Below are positions 52,201-59,494 of a DNA stretch of 64,000 bases, piece by piece (positions within the stretch are counted from its first letter, which is position 1; each line of letters begins with the position of its first letter). The stretch is from the NCBI GenBank assembly GCA_022266195.1, contig WHVY01000001.1, positions 21,576,001-21,640,000 of the forward strand, written 5' to 3'. Both the position numbers and the translations under genes were made by a program. The notes below the pieces were generated by a model, which made no database searches, was not told where the DNA came from, and worked only from the letters and a program-made list of their open reading frames with translations. This DNA comes from Tetranychus cinnabarinus (lineage: Eukaryota > Arthropoda > Arachnida > Trombidiformes > Tetranychidae).

Positions 52201-54597
52201 AATTCATGTCTAGCATACATAGACGATGTTATCATCTTTGGTCAAACATTTGACGAATTATTAGAAAATGCGGAAAAAGTCTTTTCAAGAATTAAAGATT
52301 ATGGTCTAAAAATTCAGCCTGAAAAATGCAAGTTTGGACACTCAGAGATAAAGTTTTTGGGATACATCATTAGTGGTTCAAAAGTGAAAGCTGATCCTTC
52401 GAAAGTCGAGCGACTTTCTCAATTTCAACCGCCAAAAGATATCAAAAGCTTACAAAGTCAACTTGGACTTTTCAACTATCTTTCCAAATTCATTCCAAAC
52501 TATTCAACTTTAGCTGCAGAATTATTTCAACTCATTTCAAAAAAGAATAACAAATTCAAATGGCTACCGATACATCAACAATGTTGGCAGAAAATCAAAG
52601 ACTCCCTCATTAAAGATTGCGAATTGAGTCAATTTGATCCCGAAAAAGATCACAAACTTTTGGTAGACGCGAGTTCAGTTGCAATTGGAGGTATGCTAGT
52701 GCAGTTAGAGGAAAATGATTGGCGCCCGGTTAGCTATTTTGGCTACAAGCTAGCTAAACATCAACTATCTTACACAATTACAGAAAAAGAATGCCTCGCA
52801 GTCGTCGTAGGAATCAAGAAGTATCAGCATTATTTAGCAGGAAAAAGATTTGTCGTCGTTTCTGATCATCATGCTTTATGCAGTTTAAAAAAGATCGAGT
52901 ACAAATGTACGAGATTACATCGATGGGCAACACTATTAGCTCAATTCGATTATGTTATTCAGTATGAAAAAGGCGAAACTCATCCAGCAGATTGTTTTTC
53001 TAGATCAAGTGAATGGAAACATAAAAAAGTTGGAACTCTTCAAGAAGAGGACTTTTACAAATATTTGCATTACGCTCGAGAAGTCACTTCGACTTCTAAC
53101 TCAAATCAAGAATCTGAATCAAATCAAGAAAACTCATCAACTCAACACAATGATTCAGCACAGAAGTCATTGACTTCTAAACCTGATGAAGAAGAAATTT
53201 GTGACATTGATACAATTAAAGAAATTAACTACGCTGATAAACTTCCAAGAATATTTTACGCCCGAGCTCTAGTAAATGAAATTAGTGAAAAAATGCAACA
53301 ACCTGATATCTTCGATAATATTACATTCAACAACATAATCCATCATGTGAACTTCTGTGCAAATGAAGATTTGAAAAACAATGAATCAACAATTAAGAGT
53401 GAACAACTCAAAGACAATCACATCAAAAGCATCATAAAACAAGTTCAAAGTGGCGATATCAAAAACAGTTATTTAATCAAACAAGATGTGCTATACAAGA
53501 AGTTAAAAAATGGTAAAAGTGCAATTGTTTTACCGAATTCAATGATTAACAAAGTTTTCAAAAGTTATCATGACGATCCAATTGGAGGTCATTATGGTCT
53601 GAAACCTACTCTCAGGAAAGTCAAATCGACTTTCTGGTTCCCCAACATGGAAGAAATAATCAAGAACAAAGTAATGAAATGTGAAAAGTGTGTAAAGTTT
53701 AAACCAAAGACAGTTAACCACGAAATTCAAAGAGAAATGCCAATTCCATCAGAACCTTTCGAAAGAATTCAAATTGATATTCAAGGTCCATACCACACAT
53801 CGAAGAGAAGAAATAAATATCTAATTGTCGCAGTTGACGTATTAACAAAGTTTGTTTTCGCAAAAGCCTATGCTAATCAAAGATCTAAAGAAGTCATCGA
53901 CTTCTGCAATTTACTAACTACTTTCATTGGTATTCCCAAATTGATTCAAACTGACAATGGCCCGTGTTTTCGTTCTGATGAATTTATCAACTATTTGAGC
54001 CAGAATGGAATACGACATCAAAGATCTGCACCTTACCGACCACAATCAAATGGATTGGTCGAAAGAGTTAACAGTATCATTGGTCAAAGAATCAAAATGT
54101 TTTCAGACAATAGAAAAGAATGGGATGCAAAAATTAGAGAAATACTCATTTCATACAATTCAACTCCTTCCGAAAGTCGTGGACTTTCCCCACATCAACT
54201 CCTCTTCAATACTCAACCTAATAATCCATTGCTGAATCAATTAGAAATTAATCAAGAAAAAGAAGAACGAAGCATTGATGAAATTCGTGAAAATATGAGA
54301 TTAAAAATGAAAGAAACTCAAGATAAAAGACTATCAAACCTCAAATCAAAAAATATACCCTTCAAACCTGGCGATATTGTAGCAAAGAAAGTTCAACTTC
54401 AAGATAGAAATCTAGGAAAATTAACTCCATCTTACAATGGAAAATACGTAATCATAGAAGTCTACGAATCCGCAGTGAAAATGATGAATTTAAAGAATCA
54501 AAGGATGGAAAAATCAAATTTTGTTCACATCAAATTAATTGAAACTCCTGTCGAAGAGCAAGTCGTCGACTTGCAAAGTGAAATGAACATTAATTAA
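49267..54597 (+). CDS. Gag-Pol polyprotein (about 1,776 aa)
   Basis: One open frame; the frame is open from 49213, but ATG 49267 is preferred because a hairpin motif ends two bases before it. Domains by approximate residue: Gag with Gln/Asn-rich segments, zinc knuckle CEFCGHLGHAVTDC (about 461-475), aspartic protease LVDTGAGT (about 524), reverse transcriptase with YIDD (about 983), and RNase H (LLVDASSVAIGG near 1130, SDHHAL). The integrase has an HHCC zinc finger (about 1434-1480) and D,D,E at IQIDIQG, QTDNGP and GLVERVN (about 1503, 1561, 1598). Gag and Pol share one frame with no stop or shift between them. Fifteen hairpin motifs lie within or at the start of this ORF, in all three frames, and appear as recurring peptides such as EVIDF, KSLTS and QVIDL. 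Confidence 0.95.
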   Translation: MAEVTIGDYSKVEGNKAKFLQELGVEKIPKQPYLTRRFNEALMTMMTFYGDVTHSKPDPKTLFDQTWLECPDEMKALRKNGMTEMNIRTLIELGFFEDENKSLTYEELKGRLTDAQIKIFFSTINRNSSERNDNCTDFEEPSANNPVSSPVRYQPTVTFDSLATSNQSSELQNNQNQFNQSQINHPQFNQPHYFQPQPQGQASEFQASWTKVYKKIQENENLHEWLDGLEAAIENWEFSDPIAIRILKHNLTKELNEEVKRLLLDDPKITFRAVCSRLRQNHLGHHELVSALQTIFNSKFYKGLDPVIHCSKIRKAVQMKIPGVPEEAIVLLIITTLPKDLQMKLIKKVTYKTIDSLKAAMKTYNNETNFQSQNQNIRPNPSYHPYKPPNQNYQYNPRNSKPYRSSYPTNYQTQNPNYNPRPNTHHQGYHNQNSENKKSNSSPKEKSEQKPENQSHGQPSRCEFCGHLGHAVTDCRTKKRIEQGHTSNRSVNVSTIPSSANAKDPTLQVQVLDKEKVKEVRSLVDTGAGTTLMSYDLSNKLGLLIYKSQHEFNGFSDAHSPVKTIGVTQIFVRVYPNFQEEALTVYVFEKLSYDLILGHNFIHAASIQIEGNPVDKQFKIHRFNSPVHVQLRCPDVRCWTYLFYDYFPKVFGKQTTNVKTLTNDFNKKSLTSSSSQQSPQQFNASNQKASTSNHQQKSPNTSQQSTEFSPNKTKINQRRRARRRKNASNHQYNNELQRLSSTVNAVSVNKQYCHFVHKRKLNERKDEFPKQVIDLQETFIKSISKDLNMDQKSQMIKFLFRNQDLFSKHRYDLGKISPDIVPIKIDIGLNPIPQCNPYRLGPVKRKIMDEQIKELLEHGIIEKSNSRGCSPAFLVEKSNGSHRLVTSFVELNALCRTRKFPMPNVDDFIQALAGYNYFISIDFSQGFHQIELAPEEREKVAFVTECGKFQYVRLPMGLADSPAYFQEFVNRILGDLLYNSCLAYIDDVIIFGQTFDELLENAEKVFSRIKDYGLKIQPEKCKFGHSEIKFLGYIISGSKVKADPSKVERLSQFQPPKDIKSLQSQLGLFNYLSKFIPNYSTLAAELFQLISKKNNKFKWLPIHQQCWQKIKDSLIKDCELSQFDPEKDHKLLVDASSVAIGGMLVQLEENDWRPVSYFGYKLAKHQLSYTITEKECLAVVVGIKKYQHYLAGKRFVVVSDHHALCSLKKIEYKCTRLHRWATLLAQFDYVIQYEKGETHPADCFSRSSEWKHKKVGTLQEEDFYKYLHYAREVTSTSNSNQESESNQENSSTQHNDSAQKSLTSKPDEEEICDIDTIKEINYADKLPRIFYARALVNEISEKMQQPDIFDNITFNNIIHHVNFCANEDLKNNESTIKSEQLKDNHIKSIIKQVQSGDIKNSYLIKQDVLYKKLKNGKSAIVLPNSMINKVFKSYHDDPIGGHYGLKPTLRKVKSTFWFPNMEEIIKNKVMKCEKCVKFKPKTVNHEIQREMPIPSEPFERIQIDIQGPYHTSKRRNKYLIVAVDVLTKFVFAKAYANQRSKEVIDFCNLLTTFIGIPKLIQTDNGPCFRSDEFINYLSQNGIRHQRSAPYRPQSNGLVERVNSIIGQRIKMFSDNRKEWDAKIREILISYNSTPSESRGLSPHQLLFNTQPNNPLLNQLEINQEKEERSIDEIRENMRLKMKETQDKRLSNLKSKNIPFKPGDIVAKKVQLQDRNLGKLTPSYNGKYVIIEVYESAVKMMNLKNQRMEKSNFVHIKLIETPVEEQVVDLQSEMNIN

Positions 54598-54694
54598 ATT
54601 CAAGTCAACATTCCAAAAGAAGATGAAAAAATACTAAATCAAAAGTTAAAATAAATTGAAAACAACCAAAGAAGTCTTCGACTTCTATCAAAAA

Positions 54695-54851
54695 AATCAA
54701 AACTACAGTGGTTCGACTGTGTATAGACTGTATAATAGTATGCCAGTTGTATGCCATTTTGTGCTAAAATTTGAAGTCAATCAAAACTACAGTGGTTCGA
54801 CTGTGTATAGACTGTGTACATTCAGTATGCCAGTTGTATGCCAAATTGTGC
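54695..54851 (+). repeat. Direct repeat in the spacer between the two ORFs
   Basis: Two units, 54695-54764 and 54779-54851, share AATCAAAACTACAGTGGTTC, GACTGTGTATAGACTGT and AGTATGCCAGTTGTATGCCA. They differ by a short indel in the middle. Each contains ACAGT..ACTGT inverted halves related to the hairpin motif. They lie just after the gag-pol stop. Confidence 0.85.
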
Positions 54852-55531
54852 AAAATAATGAAATCAAAGAAAAAATGCGTAAAAAAGCTAAACTAATGAA
54901 GTCATCGACTTCAATTAAAAAATCAAAATTTAATTGTCGAGATAGCGAGAAAAAGCTAATACGCTTTTACAAACTTAAAACAATTGAAAAGACGCGCCTC
55001 ATTAGCTCTATGGAGACAAAAGTTGGTTTCCACTTCCAGTTGTGACAAACCTTTTGACCCCTCAACATGTTTTAAACCTTTCTGCAATCTCAACCAGTTT
55101 TTACCCAATTCTAATTTTTGTTCAAATTTCAATTTTCTTCGAAAATTTTATTTTAATTTGTTCCTCAACGAAGATTACGATCTTTCAATTGGTCAAAAAG
55201 TCTCGAAGTTGCCTTCAGTACGAATTGTGCCTCGAAGAAGTCATTGACTTCTGAATCAGCTGGATCGTCTGCTCTTCACTAAAAGTTCAAGTTACTTCAA
55301 ACAGTTTTTGTGAAATTATCGGAATTATTCCCAACATTTGTGCTTTTGATCAACAATTTACAATTAACTTTGCTCATTCATCATCAACAAAATTTCAACA
55401 AGAAAAATTTTGAAAACTCTCAGCATCTTCAAAACCATCATAATATTCAACACTCTCATTTCCCTCAACATTTTCAATTTATTTCTCATTTCAACTCAGA
55501 AGTCATCGACTTCTTCTGCAACATTTTCAAA

Positions 55532-57790
55532 ATGAATCCATCAAGTCAATATGTTCCAAAACCACCACCAAAAAATCATCAAATAATTTCAAGAGAACAA
55601 TATTTGGTATTCATCAAAAATAAACTCTACGAAAGACAAGATCTTATTGAAAAAGCCTTCGCTATATCGAAGCCAGAACCAGGTTTTGTTCTGAGTGATC
55701 ATGAGGACACGGTTCAACCCATCGACATTTGTGCTCTATGCAGCCAATTGGTTCGCGATCCTCTTGCTTGTGCCTCATGCAGCCTAAAATATTGTAAGAA
55801 ATGCGCTTATTTTCTTGTAACTCTATTGGAATTGAAAAATGGTAATCATGGCAAAAGACCAGTTATTAATCTCATTGGCCAAATTTTTGAATGTTTGACA
55901 ATTTCTTGCACTCAAACATCTTTATTTATTGAAAGTAAAAAGTCGACCGACTTTGAAGATTACACCGTCAAGTGTGTTTATGGAAAATGTGATTTTATCG
56001 CAAAATACGAACTCACACTCAACCATAGTGACGTTCTTTGTAAAATGAAGTCAAATGACTTCAAATTTGACAAGCAATTCCTCGGCTCTACTTATTTAAA
56101 CCCAGAAGATCCTGTTTTAGAAAATTATAATTGTCTTCGAGCAACATTTCGAGACAGAGAAGGTGAAATCGACGTTCAAGCGTTACAAAAAGAAACATTA
56201 GATGGATTTCGCCAATTAGCTGATAACTTGGATTTCAACAAACCTAGCGCACCAAGAAAGAGGAAAGCTTCAGACTATGGAGAAGCAACTGCGTCTAAAC
56301 GCTCAAGACTCAGCAGAAGAGAAATTTGGGAAAAAATTTTGGATGATTCAAACATCAAAACTACAAGAAAAGAATTGACAGTTCATGATCGACTTACATT
56401 TCCATCAGATCAACCTTCAACATCTAGACATCATGCAATCATCATTAACGAGAAGTCATCGACTTCTAATAAAGAAAGCATCAACGACTATGAAGATAGT
56501 ATGACTGAGAAAGAAGTCCGTGAACAAATTGAAAGTTTGAGACAACAAGATAACCAATATCAGAAACGCACTGTCGCAGATAAAAGAAGAGAAGCTCGAC
56601 ATAGGAAAAAAGATCGAGAACGAGGAATTATTCCAGCTCTAATCAACAATCCTCAAGAAGTGATTGATGAAAGTTTGAAGTCACTGACTTCACCCAAAGA
56701 TTACAAGTTTAGTGCAGCTCAAAGCTACGTTCCTGATGCAGCTGGTCCTACACCAAAAAGGACTGAACCGAGATATGATTTCAGTTCATTGGCATCAAAA
56801 GAAAGTTTTGAATTTAAATGGCATTATCCAGAAAAATGGAATAGGAAAGAAAGATTCCGCAAGCAAAGAAGAAATCGAGAAATTTTGCATTCAAAAGTTC
56901 TTCAAGCCGCTATCGATATGCTGCCACCAAACGAATATGCAGTCCGAATCTCTCAAGCTGCGATCAAAGCAGAAAAATTAGGTCTTAAAATTTGTGCCAT
57001 CGACCTAGAAAATTGTCAACTTAAAATGAAAAATGGTAACATTCATCAAGTTCCCTGTTGGATATCAATTGTTGATGCTTCATGCAAAGTAGTCTACCAC
57101 AATTTTGTCAGACACCCAAGCACAGCAATCCAAAATTTTGGTACCGATTTACACAGCCTCAAAGAACCAGAAGCCAGAAATTCATTGAATTTCAAAAGAA
57201 TAAGAGAAGAAGTGATTGAAGTCTTACGCAAATACGACCGAATCATCGTTTGTGGTCAAACTGGTGACTTTGTTTCGCTATTTTTAACTATCAACGATCA
57301 TCTCTATTTACTGCCAAGGATCATTTGTGTTGGTTCTTATTACAATACTTATAAAAATAATAATGCACTTGGTCTTAAATATATTTCCTATTTATTATTC
57401 AACGTTGAGCTGCAAAAGAAGTTTCATTCACCTCTAATCGACGCAGCTTATACAATGTACGCATACTTAATTGATTTCGAAAGGATTGAAGAAGTCAAAC
57501 GACTTCTGCGAAACCCAAGACCAATTTCACAAGGTTTTCATGGTTTCGATTACCCAAAAAATAAACACATGTCTTCACTCCTGAATGAGACAATGAAATT
57601 GGTTAAAGATTGGCCAAACTTATTCAAAGTCTCACCCTATGACTATGGAGAAAGACGAGAAAAGAAAATGAGAGCTCAAAGATTCTTGCCTTCGGAACAC
57701 ATCGATCCCACTCCAGTTGAAGAAACTCCGGACCCTTACAAGTTAACCGATTGCCGCAAACAGTCTCTACTCTATCGTAGGCTGCGGTGA
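55532..57790 (+). CDS. RING/TRAF-like zinc finger and DEDDh exonuclease protein (752 aa)
   Basis: The second ORF of the LTR element; the frame is open from 55310, and ATG 55532 is preferred (MNPSSQYVPKPPP). A Cys-rich module at residues 67-91 (CALC..CASC..YCKKC) resembles a RING finger of the LVRDPLAC type. CX4C-X11-H-X4-C at 148-170 (CVYGKC...HSDVLC) resembles TRAF/SIAH zinc fingers. The middle is long and basic with nuclear-signal-like runs (KRKASDYG, DKRREARHRKKDRERG). The C-terminal domain (about 475-655) matches the ISG20/REXO class of 3'-5' exonucleases: AIDLEN (D491, E493), IVCGQTGDF (D579) and HSPLIDAAYTMYAY (H632, D637), the full DEDDh set with normal spacing. It occupies the place of env, and no envelope features are seen. 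Activity is predicted, not shown. Confidence 0.8.
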   Translation: MNPSSQYVPKPPPKNHQIISREQYLVFIKNKLYERQDLIEKAFAISKPEPGFVLSDHEDTVQPIDICALCSQLVRDPLACASCSLKYCKKCAYFLVTLLELKNGNHGKRPVINLIGQIFECLTISCTQTSLFIESKKSTDFEDYTVKCVYGKCDFIAKYELTLNHSDVLCKMKSNDFKFDKQFLGSTYLNPEDPVLENYNCLRATFRDREGEIDVQALQKETLDGFRQLADNLDFNKPSAPRKRKASDYGEATASKRSRLSRREIWEKILDDSNIKTTRKELTVHDRLTFPSDQPSTSRHHAIIINEKSSTSNKESINDYEDSMTEKEVREQIESLRQQDNQYQKRTVADKRREARHRKKDRERGIIPALINNPQEVIDESLKSLTSPKDYKFSAAQSYVPDAAGPTPKRTEPRYDFSSLASKESFEFKWHYPEKWNRKERFRKQRRNREILHSKVLQAAIDMLPPNEYAVRISQAAIKAEKLGLKICAIDLENCQLKMKNGNIHQVPCWISIVDASCKVVYHNFVRHPSTAIQNFGTDLHSLKEPEARNSLNFKRIREEVIEVLRKYDRIIVCGQTGDFVSLFLTINDHLYLLPRIICVGSYYNTYKNNNALGLKYISYLLFNVELQKKFHSPLIDAAYTMYAYLIDFERIEEVKRLLRNPRPISQGFHGFDYPKNKHMSSLLNETMKLVKDWPNLFKVSPYDYGERREKKMRAQRFLPSEHIDPTPVEETPDPYKLTDCRKQSLLYRRLR

Positions 57791-57821
57791 ACCCGCTTAA
57801 AGAGTCCACCTCAGCTTTGTC

Positions 57822-57827
57822 GGGGGG
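57822..57827 (+). other. Polypurine-tract candidate
   Basis: A run of six G (within GTCGGGGGGCTC) ends three bases before the 3' LTR. It is short and atypical for a polypurine tract, but is the only purine run at the expected place. Confidence 0.4.
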
Positions 57828-57830
57828 CTC

Positions 57831-58254
57831 TGTAAGGGATAACAGTCGTACGACTGTTTGCTTCCCCAATTCATAAACCAATTAAGCTTTCTTTCAACAT
57901 ATTTATCTTTCTTATCTTACTTTACTTTCATTTGTCAATTTTGAATTACGCACTCTTTAACAGTTTCTAAGTTACTATAAATGTTTCTCCCCTTCTTCCT
58001 TTTCCTCAGACTTAGATTTACGCTCATTCTATGTAGAAGTCTATGTTCTCCCTTTATCCCCAATAATTGTAGTGTGAACCCTAATTAGTTTTCCTCAGAT
58101 TTCCTTTAATAAATATTCAATTCTAATTATAAATTTGAGTTACAATTCGTTAACCTTTAAAGATCGAGACCTTTATCTCTTGTGCTAATAAGAAGTCGAT
58201 CGACTTCTAAGTAGGAAACATTTAAAATATAAAGATCTTTGTTGTACCCCAACA
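57831..58254 (+). repeat. 3' LTR (424 bp)
   Basis: Same length as the 5' LTR and, by eye, identical in sequence. It includes the palindromes at 57841-57858 and 58191-58208. Followed by the CTTT target duplication. Confidence 0.95.
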
Positions 58255-59471
58255 CTTTGAAAGTGGATATAATCTTGAAATATTTTGATGTTAATTGATT
58301 AATAATGTTACTTAACTGAATTGAAATCTCATCAGAAAGGTTTAGGATTTTTTCCTTGAAATGAATTCTTAAAAGGTTGGAATAATTTGGCAGAATAAGC
58401 GAAAAGATAATGTATTGATTGAACGAAATCGTCCAACATGATATTAAAAAGTGGATGTAAAAGCATGCAAGTGAAATTTTCTAATAAGGAAACATGAGAA
58501 AACGAAATTTTGGCTCAACCAAAGCAGAGTAAAGGTTAAACTGTAAACATGGAAAAAATGGTTTCTCCTGAAACTATCATCAATATCAGTTTGCACTTTT
58601 ATTTTGCACATTTTGTTGCCTCTTTCAACCTCAAATTACTTTGCAATCAATTTTATCCTCACAACCATTTACAAGTTCATGTTAAACTTTTGTGCATCTT
58701 CATCTGTTTTAGATAAAATGAATCAGGAAAAGGAAGTTGAACCGAAAAAGATTAAGGAAAAGGGTTGAACTTGCTTTTAACATTTTGTTTTCAGAAGAAA
58801 CTCTTTTCATGGAACAAATTCTTGAAATTAAATTTCGTTTATTCAACACTTTTCCAAAGTCTTAACAATTTGTAAATGTTTAAACAGTTGCAACTCTAGA
58901 CAAAAGTACATGAATAAATGAATGATGTAAAGCACCGGTCAAGATGATTTTTGGCAAAAATGAAATTCTTTTCTTGTCCGTTTGAATAATTGACTTTCAT
59001 CTTTTCTTCATCTTTTATTGTTTCCTTTCCGATGATAAAATGAATACAAAAGGTGTTGGCCAATCTGGGATTGAGATGTTCTTCCATGTAAAGGCTGTCA
59101 TATTTCATGATGAATATGTTACATTCCTTTAAACAAACACTGAGCCTTGTTCATGAGTTTTTTGCTTAAAAATATTATTCCAAGAATTGCAAGTTGCATA
59201 AGTTTTTCAAATGGTTCTCAATGAATGGAGAGTGAAAAGGAAAACTCGCAATGAAATAACATCGAGATGAGAAGAAAAGATAAACATTGAGTTAAATAAA
59301 CAATGATGGCTAAGGATAATGTCAATATACATGGAATCATATATACTTATGCAAGTTTCAAAGTTGAAGAGAGAAGAGAAAAAAATATCGAAGGGAGAAA
59401 AACGAACTTCTCAGGAATATCTTGATGAATATGATGGAGAAAATAACTTTAACTAGTTGTGAAAGGGAGAA

Positions 59472-59494
59472 AAGGGTATTCTTTGAATACCCTT
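59472..59494. repeat. Perfect hairpin, 10-bp arms, TTT loop
   Basis: AAGGGTATTC, TTT, GAATACCCTT. A single copy outside any recognised element, with no T-run typical of a terminator. Confidence 0.8.

Larger units (their letters stand above)
48559..58208 (+). repeat. Dispersed hairpin motif family, AGTC-loop-GACT, about 28 copies
   Basis: Perfect inverted repeats with core AGTC/GACT, arms of 5-9 bp and loops of mostly 3-4 nt (ATC, ATT, AAAC). Copies start at 48559, 48909, 49248, 49565, 50037, 50676, 51265, 51576, 51906, 52401, 52454 (loop 6), 53079, 53162, 53616, 53889, 54172, 54558, 54670, 54897, 55236, 55498, 55939, 56046, 56451, 56676, 57490, 57841 and 58191. The arm bases outside the core change in pairs: TAAAGTC/GACTTTA, ATAAGTC/GACTTAT, AGAAGTC/GACTTCT, TGCAGTC/GACTGCA, GCAAGTC/GACTTGC, GAAAGTC/GACTTTC, TGAAGTC/GACTTCA, AACAGTC/GACTGTT. 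I found no looped copy outside the element. The pattern points to selection on structure or on a dyad-symmetric binding site. Confidence 0.9.
48549..58254 (+). mobile_element. Complete Ty3/gypsy-type LTR retrotransposon with extra exonuclease ORF
   Basis: A 9.7-kb element bounded by two 424-bp LTRs that look identical by eye, each running TG...CA. The 4-bp sequence CTTT flanks both sides (48545-48548 and 58255-58258) as target duplication. Order: LTR, primer-binding-site candidate, gag-pol ORF, spacer with a direct repeat, second ORF (zinc fingers plus DEDDh exonuclease), G-run, LTR. The domain order protease-RT-RNase H-integrase places it in Ty3/gypsy (Metaviridae-like). Both ORFs are open, so the insertion is very recent and may be active. 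It lies in sense orientation in the probable intron of the kekkon-like gene. About 28 copies of a short inverted repeat run through it. Confidence 0.95.
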
